DNA from: Amniculibacterium aquaticum
GTDB taxonomy: Bacteria > Bacteroidota > Bacteroidia > Flavobacteriales > Weeksellaceae
Length of the DNA stretch: 64,000 nucleotides
Assembly (NCBI RefSeq): GCF_003852705.1
Contig: NZ_REFA01000011.1
Span: 23,184-87,183, forward strand
Direction of reading: 5' to 3'
Notes under the pieces: generated by a model
What the model was told of the DNA's origin: nothing
Database searches by the model: none
The model's input: the letters and a program-made list of their open reading frames with translations, nothing else
Position numbers and translations under genes: made by a program
Shown: one piece after another, positions 1 to 8,158 of the stretch
Layout of the letters: every line of letters starts with the position of its first letter
How positions within the stretch are numbered: position 1 is the first letter of the stretch

Positions 1-163
1 GGTTTTTGTCGTCACTTTTCCGGCGTACCTTTTGTGTATAAACGATCGGTTTGAGGTAGGGTATTTGTTTTCTTTCTACATGAGAAGGTTTGTTATACAA
101 CCTCTTATCGTGTTGCTGATAGTCCCGTTGTTTTACTACAGAAAATCTCAGTTAAAAAATTAG
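1..163 (+). CDS. C-terminal end of a probable exosortase F system-associated membrane protein (partial)
   Basis: The window opens inside a reading frame that runs from base 2 to a TAG at 161-163 and encodes 53 residues. The piece has two hydrophobic segments joined by a short arginine-containing loop (FYMRRFVIQPL) and ends in a basic tail (YYRKSQLKN). As I recall them, flavobacterial exosortase-F-associated proteins end with a very similar FYxRRFLIQPL...PAFYYQ segment; that resemblance is from memory and unchecked. The family sits beside exosortase XrtF, an inner-membrane protein-sorting enzyme. The stop overlaps the hemA stop in convergent orientation by about 4 bp. The start lies outside the window. 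Confidence 0.6.
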   Translation, partial: VFVVTFPAYLLCINDRFEVGYLFSFYMRRFVIQPLIVLLIVPLFYYRKSQLKN

Positions 164-1434
164 TGTTTGTCCTTAAACTCCTGATTGGGTTGTTCTACAA
201 ACATTTCGTGCATCAATTTACTAACTTCTTCGGCTTTTAAAGGATTGTCGATGATGTATTTAGCAAATCGGTTTGTAATTTTTTGAATGATTTTATCAGA
301 AAGAGCCATGTCGTCCACTTCTATATATTTGTGTTTTTTGTGGATGTTGTGCATTTCGTGTTGCTCCATTTTTTTCAAAACCGATTTGAAACGGTTGATT
401 TTTGGTGCCATTTTTCTCTTTTTTTCCCAATCCGAAAAATCTTTAGTCATCTCTTTGATGATGGCTATTGCCTTTGGAACCTCTTTCTGTCTTTGTTGCA
501 TGGTCTCGTTGATTTTGTTGGAAAGGATATCCACATCCACCAATTCGACCAATTCTTTGTCGCCAATCATTTTATCCACATTATTCGGAATGGACAAATC
601 GATGACCAACATCTCTTTGCCTTCTGGGATGTGGTTGTTCTTTACAATGGCTTTGCTGGCTCCGGTTGCAACAATTAGGATGTCGGTTTTCAGCAATTCT
701 TCTTGGAAAAACTCGTACGGGACATGAGGGATGCAATATTTTTCAGCAATTTTTTCAGCAAATTCCAAAGTTCGGTTCATCACTTTTACTTTGGGTTTGT
801 GGACATGCTTTACCAAATTTTCCACCGTATTTTGTCCAATCTCACCAACTCCCAACAAAAGAATGTTTTTGTCGGACAATTGTTTTTTAGAATTCAAGAT
901 GTAGTGCACCGCAGCATACGATACCGAAGCGGCTCCGTTGGAAATTCCGGTTTCGGTTTTCACTTTTTTAGAAATCTGTATCGCCGAGTTGATCACCCTT
1001 TCCATATAAGGATTTGGGTAAAGTCGTTCTTTTTTGAAACGAGCGTAGGCTTTTTTGATCTGACCAATAATTTCGAAATCGCCTAAAATTTGACTTTCAA
1101 GACCTGCGGAAACTCGGAAAAGATGGTTTAGGGCATCTTCTCTTTGGTAAATGTTGACATACTGTATAAATTCCGAAAGCTGAACGCCAATGATGTTGCA
1201 ATACTCTTCGGCAATCAACAAATAATTATTGGTAGTTGTGTAGATTTCTGTACGGTTGCAAGTCGATACCACAAAAGCATCGCCCAACGATTTTTCATGA
1301 AGGTTTTGCACAAAATTTTTAACATTCTCATCAAAAAATGCAAACTTACCACGAATGGCTGCATCGGCTTTTTCGTAGCTGATGGAAAGTACTGCAAATT
1401 TTGAGGTTTGATGTATAAAATTATCTTGTGGCAT
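160..1434 (-). CDS. hemA: Glutamyl-tRNA reductase
   Basis: This enzyme reduces glutamyl-tRNA(Glu) to glutamate-1-semialdehyde, the first committed step of C5-pathway heme and siroheme synthesis in the cytoplasm. The 424-residue protein has the N-terminal catalytic domain with the nucleophile Cys59 in VSTCNRTEIY, a Rossmann NADPH domain (LLGVGEIGQN) and a helical C-terminal dimerisation domain. The first in-frame ATG is at 1434. A longer frame would need TTG at 1446, but that codon lies inside the -7 promoter element at 1444-1451, so the ATG is preferred. The rest of the heme pathway is not in the window. It is divergent from mreB. Confidence 0.96.
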   Translation of the reverse strand: MPQDNFIHQTSKFAVLSISYEKADAAIRGKFAFFDENVKNFVQNLHEKSLGDAFVVSTCNRTEIYTTTNNYLLIAEEYCNIIGVQLSEFIQYVNIYQREDALNHLFRVSAGLESQILGDFEIIGQIKKAYARFKKERLYPNPYMERVINSAIQISKKVKTETGISNGAASVSYAAVHYILNSKKQLSDKNILLLGVGEIGQNTVENLVKHVHKPKVKVMNRTLEFAEKIAEKYCIPHVPYEFFQEELLKTDILIVATGASKAIVKNNHIPEGKEMLVIDLSIPNNVDKMIGDKELVELVDVDILSNKINETMQQRQKEVPKAIAIIKEMTKDFSDWEKKRKMAPKINRFKSVLKKMEQHEMHNIHKKHKYIEVDDMALSDKIIQKITNRFAKYIIDNPLKAEEVSKLMHEMFVEQPNQEFKDKH

Positions 1435-1443
1435 AAACGGTTG

Positions 1444-1451
1444 CAAATTTA
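1444..1451 (-). promoter_or_regulatory. hemA promoter, -7 element
   Basis: TAAATTTG on the minus strand matches the Bacteroidetes -7 consensus TAnnTTTG. It would place transcription start near 1438, only a few bases before the ATG at 1434, so the hemA leader would be very short. Confidence 0.5.
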
Positions 1452-1607
1452 CAACATTAAAACGAGAATACAGATATTCGACAGCTGATGGATATCAGAC
1501 AAAACAATCGTAAAAAGAAAGTGAGATAGAAGAATTTACATCATAAAAAAGGGGATTATTGATATAAATTTAATAAAATTTTAACCAAATATTTTGTTTT
1601 TCAAATT

Positions 1608-1624
1608 TTTAGAATGATTCTAAA
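1608..1624. promoter_or_regulatory. 17-bp inverted repeat, Fur-family-like box at the mreB promoter
   Basis: TTTAGAATGATTCTAAA is a perfect inverted repeat around a central G, the 7-1-7 layout of Fur, PerR and Zur boxes. It ends 4 bp before the mreB -7 element, so a bound protein would block that promoter. It is also in the hemA/mreB divergent region. Related repeats occur at the feoA and suf promoters. The regulator is inferred. Confidence 0.45.
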
Positions 1625-1628
1625 TTTA

Positions 1629-1636
1629 TATCTTTG
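1629..1636 (+). promoter_or_regulatory. mreB operon promoter, -7 element
   Basis: TATCTTTG matches TAnnTTTG 24 bp before the mreB ATG. A clear -33 TTTG at the usual distance is not seen; the region there is T-rich and overlaps the inverted repeat at 1608-1624. Confidence 0.55.
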
Positions 1637-1659
1637 TAAATTCAAAACTAAGAAAGAAA

Positions 1660-2685
1660 ATGGGTTTATTTGATATGTTTACGCAAGAAATTGCAATAGA
1701 TTTAGGGACTGCCAATACATTAATTATACATAATAACAAGATTGTTGTCGACCAACCTTCCATCGTAGCCATCGAAAGAATGTCTGGGAAACCCATTGCA
1801 GTGGGAGAGCAGGCAAAACACATGCAAGGAAAAACGCACGAAGACATCCGTACCATTCGTCCGTTGAAAGACGGTGTGATTGCCGACTTCCAAGCTTCTG
1901 AGCACATGATTAAGGAGTTCATCAAGAAGATACCGGGCATCAAAGGAAAGCTCATTCAGCCGGCTCTTAGAATTGTGATTTGTATCCCTTCTGGAATTAC
2001 AGAAGTGGAGAAAAGAGCGGTAAGAGATTCTGCACAAAAAGTAAATGCAAAAGAAGTTCGTTTGATCTACGAACCAATGGCAGCTGCAATCGGTGTGGGT
2101 ATCGATGTACAAAAGCCCGAAGGTAACATGATTATCGACATAGGTGGTGGTACTACCGAAATTGCCGTAATCGCTTTAGGAGGTATCGTTTGTGATAAAT
2201 CTGTGAAAATTGCAGGTGATGTTTTCACGGGAGATATTGCATATTATCTAAGAACTCATCATAATCTATACATAGGAGAAAGAACCGCCGAGAGAATTAA
2301 AATTGAAATCGGTTCTGCCGTTGAAGAATTGGATATGCCAATCGATGACATCCCGGTTCAGGGTAGAGATTTGATTACCGGTAAGCCAAAAGAAATTATG
2401 GTGAACTATAAAGAAGTTGCAAAAGCTTTGGACAAATCCATCATTCGAATAGAAGATGCGGTTATGGAGACCCTATCATTGACTCCACCAGAATTAGCAG
2501 CAGATATTTATAAAACAGGAATCTATCTTGCAGGTGGCGGTGCTTTACTTAGAGGTTTGGCAGACAGAATTCATCGTAAAACAGGACTTCCGGTATTTGT
2601 CGCTGAAGATCCATTGAGAGCCGTGGTAAGAGGTACCGGTATTGCTCTAAAAAACATGGATAAATTCAACTTTTTGATTAAATAA
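1660..2685 (+). CDS. mreB: Rod shape-determining protein MreB, bacterial actin
   Basis: MreB forms membrane-associated filaments that guide the elongasome and set rod width. The 341-residue protein has the expected length and actin-fold motifs: phosphate-1 DLGTANT near residue 12, phosphate-2 IDIGGGTTEIAV, and the adenosine motif LAGGGALLRGL near the C-terminus. It starts with ATG and is the first gene of mreB-mreC-mreD-mrdA-rodA, all rightward. The 31-bp gap to mreC shows no terminator. A TAnnTTTG element and a Fur-like inverted repeat lie just upstream. Confidence 0.98.
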   Translation: MGLFDMFTQEIAIDLGTANTLIIHNNKIVVDQPSIVAIERMSGKPIAVGEQAKHMQGKTHEDIRTIRPLKDGVIADFQASEHMIKEFIKKIPGIKGKLIQPALRIVICIPSGITEVEKRAVRDSAQKVNAKEVRLIYEPMAAAIGVGIDVQKPEGNMIIDIGGGTTEIAVIALGGIVCDKSVKIAGDVFTGDIAYYLRTHHNLYIGERTAERIKIEIGSAVEELDMPIDDIPVQGRDLITGKPKEIMVNYKEVAKALDKSIIRIEDAVMETLSLTPPELAADIYKTGIYLAGGGALLRGLADRIHRKTGLPVFVAEDPLRAVVRGTGIALKNMDKFNFLIK

Positions 2686-2716
2686 TTTTTTTTCGAACTT
2701 AAAATAAGTATTTACT

Positions 2717-3577
2717 TTGGGCTTTTTGTTGAGGGTGTTTTCCAAGAACAGTTTCTTCATGTTCTTCTTATTGTTACAATTGCTCGCTATAGTACTTATC
2801 TTTAGCCGCAACAGCATGCAGCAATCTTGGATGGCTGCACAAACGGCTGCATTCAATTCTTGGGTTTCCGGTTATATTGATGAAGGTGCTTCGTATTTGA
2901 AGCTGAAACAAGTCAATGAAGAATTGGTAGCACAAAACAAACAGTTGATGCAAGAATTGTACGGAAAGCAGACGGCAAAAACACCCGTTTTTAAAAAAGT
3001 TCACGACACCATTGGAGGCGGACAAATTTATACTTTTGTTGATGGAGATGTCATCTTTAACAGCATCAACAGAAAAGACAATTATTTTACCATCAACCGA
3101 GGTAAAGTTCAAGGAGTATTTCCAAAAATGGGCGTTATCGCACCTAACGGAATTGCCGGAATTGTGGTGAACACTACCGATCATTATGCCCTTGTACAAT
3201 CGGTGCTCAGTGTCCATAAAATCAGGATTTCTGCAGCACTAAAAAATTCAGGATATTTCGGAACCCTCACTTGGGACGGCGAAGATTCCAGAACCATGCA
3301 CTTGGCAGATGTGCCCAAATATGTCTCACTGAAAGTGGGAGATACGGTAGTTACGGCTGGTAAATCGGCCATTTTCCCAATGGGAGTTATGGTTGGAAAA
3401 GTTGCCGGTTATCAAGTGGATAGCAAAACCGGGTTTTGGAACATCAGTGTTGAATTGAACGAAAAAATGGGTAAATTGTCAAAAGTTTTTGTAGTTAAAA
3501 ATCTGAAAAAAGCAGAAGTACAAAAAATTCAAGATACGCTGAGTGTACAAATTAAAAAAGACAAAGATTTACAATGA
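2717..3577 (+). CDS. mreC: Rod shape-determining protein MreC
   Basis: MreC is the bitopic periplasmic scaffold that activates PBP2-RodA. The 286-residue frame has a short cytoplasmic N-terminus, one membrane helix at about residues 13-30, a periplasmic coiled coil at about 55-85 (KLKQVNEELVAQNKQL), and the double beta-barrel domain (for example GVIAPNGIAGIV). The start is TTG at 2717; the next ATG (2759) falls inside the membrane helix, so TTG fits better. The stop overlaps the mreD start (ATGA), indicating translational coupling. Confidence 0.93.
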   Translation: MGFLLRVFSKNSFFMFFLLLQLLAIVLIFSRNSMQQSWMAAQTAAFNSWVSGYIDEGASYLKLKQVNEELVAQNKQLMQELYGKQTAKTPVFKKVHDTIGGGQIYTFVDGDVIFNSINRKDNYFTINRGKVQGVFPKMGVIAPNGIAGIVVNTTDHYALVQSVLSVHKIRISAALKNSGYFGTLTWDGEDSRTMHLADVPKYVSLKVGDTVVTAGKSAIFPMGVMVGKVAGYQVDSKTGFWNISVELNEKMGKLSKVFVVKNLKKAEVQKIQDTLSVQIKKDKDLQ

Positions 3578-4083
3578 TAACAAAAAGTCTATTCACCGAT
3601 ATTCTGATGATTGCTTTGCTGATTGCTCTGCAGATTTTTGTGCTGAATAGAATTGTTATTATGGGGAAATACACTCCTGTGTTGTATCCCATTTTTGTGA
3701 TGTTTTATCCTTTTTTTAGGAACAAATTTCAATTTCTAGGGCTTAGTTTTTTATTGGGTTTGGGGGTTGATGCTTTTTTGGGAACTTGGGGAATCAATGC
3801 GTTTTCAACCTGTGTAATTGCCTATTTTAGGACGATGATTTTCCGTTCTTCAACCGATACATCGACCGATTTTTTCTCTTTTGATTCCCTCATGTGGTCT
3901 CAGTTTTTAGGTTATATTTTTTCTAGCATTTGGTTGCATCAATTTTTTGTTCAATACCTAGAATTTTTTAAATTTAACTTCAAAATTTTAGAAATTCTTC
4001 TTAACATTAGCGTTACTGCCGTTATTTCATTTATATTTATACTGCTGTATGCATTAATGTTTAGAGTTAAACAAAAAGTGTGA
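3574..4083 (+). CDS. mreD: Rod shape-determining protein MreD
   Basis: MreD is a small polytopic inner-membrane protein of the elongasome. The 169 residues contain about five hydrophobic helices. The family signature region is PVLYPIFVMFYPFF followed by LLGLGVDAFLGTWGINAFS. Identification rests on the membrane pattern, the LGxxxDxF element and the invariant position between mreC and the PBP2 gene. It overlaps mreC by 4 bp at its start and mrdA by 4 bp at its end (GTGA). Confidence 0.9.
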   Translation: MITKSLFTDILMIALLIALQIFVLNRIVIMGKYTPVLYPIFVMFYPFFRNKFQFLGLSFLLGLGVDAFLGTWGINAFSTCVIAYFRTMIFRSSTDTSTDFFSFDSLMWSQFLGYIFSSIWLHQFFVQYLEFFKFNFKILEILLNISVTAVISFIFILLYALMFRVKQKV

Positions 4084-6089
4084 AACCTCAATTTTATAAA
4101 ATATCCATCGTTCTTATTGTACTTGCCGCAATATTTGTCGCAAGGCTTTCGTATCTTCAACTGTTTACCGATCGTTATGCGCTGAATGCAGCCAATACCT
4201 CCATCAAAACCGAATACATCATCCCACAACGAGGTGTAATTTTCGATCGTAATGGTAAAATTTTGGTGGGCAACCAGCCTTCTTTTGAGATTTCCTACAC
4301 CGATGCTTTGATGAAACCCGACTTCGACACTTTGGATTTCTGTAATTTGCTCAGAATTTCTAAAAGCGATTTCATCAACACCATTGATAAAATTAAGAAG
4401 GAAAAATACTATTCCAAGCTAACCCCGATGACTTTTATGAAGAACATCAGTAGGGAAGAAATCGCCAGGATTCAGGAAATTATTTTCAAATATCCCGCAT
4501 TTAGTATTATTTCCAGACCTCAAAGGCAGTACAATGTGAGTACATCCGGTAATCTTTTGGGATACACCAACGAGGTGAACGAAAGGGACATCAAGAAAGA
4601 CTCGCTTTATTATTTACCCGGAGATAACATCGGAAAATCGGGGGTTGAAAAATCCTATGAAAAGCAACTTCGAGGAATTAAAGGCATACAATATATTCAG
4701 AAGGATATTAAGCTAAGAAGCGTAGGTCCGTACAAAGAAGGGCGCTTGGATAAAGATGTGGTTACCGGTCAGGATCTTACCCTTACCATCGACTACGATC
4801 TGCAAAAAATGGCCGAAGAAATGTTGGTCAACAAACACGGTGCAATTGTAGCTTTGGATCCCAATACCGGAGAGATTTTGGTTTTAGCAACCGGTCCAGA
4901 TATTGATCCGGCTTTGTTTACAGGACCAGAAAAATCAAGAAATTTGTACAAATTGGCGAAAGATACTTTGTACGAAAACCAACCGACTTTTGACAGATCC
5001 ATACAAGCCGCTTACCCTCCAGGATCTACTTTTAAATTATTAACAGCGCTTGCAGCATTGCAAATGGGGGTTATGGACGAAAAAACCATTTTCCCTTGTG
5101 GCCGAGGATTTTTCTATCGAGGATTGACCATCAAAGGACATGGAGGTGCCGATCCTTTGGTGCCTTCTATTCAGGTTTCTAGTAATTGTTATTTTTCTCA
5201 TGCATTCATCAATATCATGAACAAATATCCTGGAAATCCGACCAAGGGTGTTAATGAATGGAAAGACATCATGGAAAGTTTTGGCTTGAACAAATACTTA
5301 GACAACGACTTGGCAACCGGTGCCAAAGGCAAAATCCCAAGCGGCGAATTTTACGAGAAAAGAAGCCGCGGGAAAAAAAATTGGACTTCGGATTATACCA
5401 TGAACGGGTCTATTTTTAACGGGATGGGACAAGGAGATGTGCTTTTAACACCTCTTCAGATTGCAAATTTTACGGCAGCCATAGCCAATAACGGATGGTA
5501 CTATACCCCGCATATTGTGAAGTATGTGGACGGAAAACCCAATCCGGATCCTCGTTTCAAAAATAAACACTATACCAAAGTTCAAAATAAACATTTTTAT
5601 GATCTTGTAAAACAAGGGATGGAAGCCGTAATGCTTCGTGGTACGGGTGCTAGCCTTAGAAGCACTGAGTTTACCCAAATGGCAAAAACCGGAACGGCAC
5701 AGGTACCTCAAGGTAAGGACAATTCCATTTTCACATTAATTGCTCCAGCCGATAAACCTAAAATTGTTGTCGCTGCAGTTATGGAACATGCTGGCTTTGG
5801 TGCGACTTGGGCTGGACCGGCTTGTACGACGATTGCTGAGAAGTACATCACCGGAACGCTGAAAAGAGAAAACCTTTATAAAAAAATGACCAATGCCAGT
5901 TTCATGGGCGAGTACAAAAGGCAGTGGTATAAAAAACACGGTAAACCGGCACCAGATTCTGCAACTTTAAAACGAATTAAAGACAGTATTCGACTGGCCA
6001 ATCAGGTAAAAGCCGAACTAAAAAATAAGAAAAAGAAAGACAGCTTACAGAATAAGAAAACCAACACCCCAAAAAGCAACAAACCATGA
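4080..6089 (+). CDS. mrdA: Penicillin-binding protein 2 (elongation transpeptidase)
   Basis: This class B PBP cross-links peptidoglycan during side-wall growth, paired with the glycosyltransferase RodA. The 669 residues run: N-terminal membrane anchor (about 8-25), PBP dimerisation/pedestal domain beginning at PQRGVIFDRNG, and transpeptidase domain with STFK at 316-319 (catalytic Ser316), SSN at 367-369 and KTGTA at 536-540. A lysine-rich tail follows residue 640. The start codon is GTG, inside the mreD stop (GTGA). The stop overlaps the rodA start (ATGA), so PBP2 and RodA are translationally coupled. Confidence 0.96.
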   Translation: MKPQFYKISIVLIVLAAIFVARLSYLQLFTDRYALNAANTSIKTEYIIPQRGVIFDRNGKILVGNQPSFEISYTDALMKPDFDTLDFCNLLRISKSDFINTIDKIKKEKYYSKLTPMTFMKNISREEIARIQEIIFKYPAFSIISRPQRQYNVSTSGNLLGYTNEVNERDIKKDSLYYLPGDNIGKSGVEKSYEKQLRGIKGIQYIQKDIKLRSVGPYKEGRLDKDVVTGQDLTLTIDYDLQKMAEEMLVNKHGAIVALDPNTGEILVLATGPDIDPALFTGPEKSRNLYKLAKDTLYENQPTFDRSIQAAYPPGSTFKLLTALAALQMGVMDEKTIFPCGRGFFYRGLTIKGHGGADPLVPSIQVSSNCYFSHAFINIMNKYPGNPTKGVNEWKDIMESFGLNKYLDNDLATGAKGKIPSGEFYEKRSRGKKNWTSDYTMNGSIFNGMGQGDVLLTPLQIANFTAAIANNGWYYTPHIVKYVDGKPNPDPRFKNKHYTKVQNKHFYDLVKQGMEAVMLRGTGASLRSTEFTQMAKTGTAQVPQGKDNSIFTLIAPADKPKIVVAAVMEHAGFGATWAGPACTTIAEKYITGTLKRENLYKKMTNASFMGEYKRQWYKKHGKPAPDSATLKRIKDSIRLANQVKAELKNKKKKDSLQNKKTNTPKSNKP

Positions 6090-7315
6090 ATTGGACCGAA
6101 GGAATAGATAAACTGGGACTTTCTCTCTATGCAATCCTCTGTCTTTTTGCAGTGGCGAACATTTATAGTGTTGAGCCTTCTGCCGGAATTAAACAGCTCA
6201 CTTTCTTTGGAATTTCTGTCTTTATCGGTATCGTAATTTTCTTTACAAGAGCCAAATTTTTCGAAAATATGGCCGGATTGTTTTACATAGGAAGTGTCTT
6301 GCTGCTCATAGGACTTTTCCCTTTTGGCACCGAGGTTTTAGGACAAAAAAATTGGTACCGAGTTGGTGGCTTCAGTTTTCAACCGGTAGAGTTTGCCAAA
6401 TTGGGGACTGCACTCATGTTGGCCAATTATGTAGCCGGACCGGATTTTAACATAAAAATTAACAAATCACTTTGGACGGCACTCATCATTATTGGAGTTC
6501 CCGCTATCGTGGTTTTGGCCATACCCGATGTGGGATCGTTGTTGGTGTTTATGGCATTTATGATCGCGCTTTATCGCGAGGGATTGAGCGGATGGTTTTT
6601 TGGTGTTATTTTTATATTTGGATTGGTCTTTCTGATAGCCTTGGGCATAGATCCCGTTTATGTCATTATCACCATTATCGGTATAGCTTTACTCTATGTG
6701 TTCATCAACCAAAATAGAATTTCTTGGAATGTCATTTCCATTTCCAGTATATTGGGTGTGGTGGTTGTGTTGTGTGGTTTGGCTTTTGCAGCGCCAAAAA
6801 TTTTAGAAAAACTTCCAAAACACCAAAGAGAAAGGATAGAAGTCTTGTACAAAGGCGAGAAAATGTTCAGGGATACTTCCGGGTACAATTTGCTTTACTC
6901 CAAAACGGCAATTGGTTCTGGTGGTTTATTGGGCAAAGGTTATCGCGAAGGCTCTGTAACTCAAGGAAAATTTGTCCCAGAACAAAGCACGGATTATATT
7001 TTTTGTACCGTAGGCGAAGAGTGGGGTTTTGTAGGAAGCACCACTTTGATCTTGCTTTACGCCTTATACATCGGTAGAATCTATTATCTCTCAGAAAGAC
7101 AGAAGAACATCTACAATCGTGTTTTTGGGTATTGTTTCGCCTCTATTTTACTCATGCACTTTTCCATTAATATTGGAATGGTGATGGGCCTTTTCCCAAC
7201 CGTAGGGATTCCGCTCCCGTTTTTTAGTTCTGGAGGAACCTCGTTGGTGACTTTTTCTATAATGAATTTTATCTTTTTTAAATTGAATTATGCGGATAAA
7301 AACTCTTTGGTCTAG
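6086..7315 (+). CDS. rodA: Peptidoglycan glycosyltransferase RodA (SEDS family)
   Basis: RodA polymerises lipid II into glycan strands at the inner membrane together with PBP2. The 409-residue protein is highly hydrophobic with about ten membrane helices. SEDS signatures are visible: GQKNWYRVGGFSFQPVEFAKLG in the first half and GLFPTVGIPLPFFSSGGTS near the C-terminus. It overlaps mrdA by 4 bp and the following NTF2-like gene by 26 bp, making it the fifth gene of the cell-shape operon. Confidence 0.96.
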   Translation: MNWTEGIDKLGLSLYAILCLFAVANIYSVEPSAGIKQLTFFGISVFIGIVIFFTRAKFFENMAGLFYIGSVLLLIGLFPFGTEVLGQKNWYRVGGFSFQPVEFAKLGTALMLANYVAGPDFNIKINKSLWTALIIIGVPAIVVLAIPDVGSLLVFMAFMIALYREGLSGWFFGVIFIFGLVFLIALGIDPVYVIITIIGIALLYVFINQNRISWNVISISSILGVVVVLCGLAFAAPKILEKLPKHQRERIEVLYKGEKMFRDTSGYNLLYSKTAIGSGGLLGKGYREGSVTQGKFVPEQSTDYIFCTVGEEWGFVGSTTLILLYALYIGRIYYLSERQKNIYNRVFGYCFASILLMHFSINIGMVMGLFPTVGIPLPFFSSGGTSLVTFSIMNFIFFKLNYADKNSLV

Positions 7316-7712
7316 CCTGATTTTCGTTTTGATGTCTGTATCAACATTTGCTCAAAAATCCGATATTTTGAAGGTGATGAGCAATCAAAAAACCGCGTGG
7401 AATCGTGGAGATATCGAGGGCTACATGCAAGGCTATTGGAAAAACGATTCCTTGGTGTTTATTGGATCGCGAGGTACAACTTACGGGTGGAAAAATACTT
7501 TGAACAATTACAAAAAAGGATATCCCAACAAAGAAAGAATGGGCGAGCTGGATTTTACGGATATTCGCATAAAAATGCTGGGTAAAAAACATGCTTTGGT
7601 CATTGGAAAATGGAAATTGATCCGAGAAAAAGACAGCCCCAGCGGGATATTCACTTTAATTTTTGAACGCTTTCACAAAGACTGGAGAATCATTTCCGAT
7701 CATACCGAATAA
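7290..7712 (+). CDS. Secreted NTF2-like (SnoaL/DUF4440-type) protein
   Basis: The 140-residue protein has a signal peptide ending near FAQ (residue 22). A single NTF2-like cone-fold domain follows, recognisable from the pattern NQKTAWNRGDIEGYMQGYW...DSLVFIGSRG...YKKGYP...and the final strand FHKDWRIISDHTE. Such domains bind small ligands or act as enzymes; no substrate can be inferred. Its start lies 26 bp inside rodA, so it is co-transcribed with the cell-shape genes, and a strong terminator follows. A role in envelope growth is only a guess from position. Confidence 0.75.
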   Translation: MRIKTLWSSLIFVLMSVSTFAQKSDILKVMSNQKTAWNRGDIEGYMQGYWKNDSLVFIGSRGTTYGWKNTLNNYKKGYPNKERMGELDFTDIRIKMLGKKHALVIGKWKLIREKDSPSGIFTLIFERFHKDWRIISDHTE

Positions 7713-7742
7713 AAAATCCGCCTCAGTTAAAAGGCGGATTTT
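7713..7742. terminator. Bidirectional terminator after the mre operon
   Basis: A perfect 10-bp stem (AAAATCCGCC / GGCGGATTTT) with a 10-base loop sits between convergent genes. It has A and T runs on both sides, so it can serve both strands. Confidence 0.85.
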
Positions 7743-7760
7743 ATTTCTATTTCAGTAGGC

Positions 7761-7940
7761 TTAGTTTGCTTTAGAAGCTTCTACAGATTCTTTTCTGAAA
7801 TCTTTGAAAAGTTTGCTAAGTTCCAATGCTGCTTTTCTAGCTCTTGTTCCTGCAGCTTTGTTTCCTTTTTCTACTTGTTGAGACGCTTCTTTAGTGAAAG
7901 TTTCGTACTCGGCAGTAATCTTTTCGATTAGTTCTTTCAT
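7761..7940 (-). CDS. Histone H1-like small basic protein
   Basis: This 59-residue Lys/Ala/Glu-rich protein begins MKELIEKITAEYETFTKEAS and contains KGNKAAGTRARKAALELSKLFKDFRK. It matches the short Bacteroidetes proteins annotated as histone H1 (Hc1-like), which are thought to bind DNA. The all-helical, charged composition and exact start and stop support a real gene despite its size. It is a single gene bounded by the bidirectional terminator at 7713-7742. The function in chromosome compaction is family knowledge only. Confidence 0.85.
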   Translation of the reverse strand: MKELIEKITAEYETFTKEASQQVEKGNKAAGTRARKAALELSKLFKDFRKESVEASKAN

Positions 7941-8090
7941 AGTTTTTTGTATTTATTATTTGAATAGGATGCAAATATAATATTTTCAACGAATGAACAC
8001 CATAAAATTATCAGAAAATGCAGTGAGAATCATGGTTTTCACTACATTTTTGGTCAGAAATACTTAATTTTTTTCATTCATCAACCTAAA

Positions 8091-8124
8091 ATTGAATTCT
8101 AAGTTGAAATCTTAAGTATCTTTG
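8091..8124 (+). promoter_or_regulatory. tsaB promoter
   Basis: ATTG at 8091-8094 is followed after 22 bp by TATCTTTG at 8117-8124, fitting the Bacteroidetes -33/-7 pattern. The predicted start near 8130 supports the ATG at 8159 over the upstream in-frame codon at 8132. Confidence 0.6.
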
Positions 8125-8158
8125 CAAACAATTGTTCAATGCAAATCCGACTAGATTC

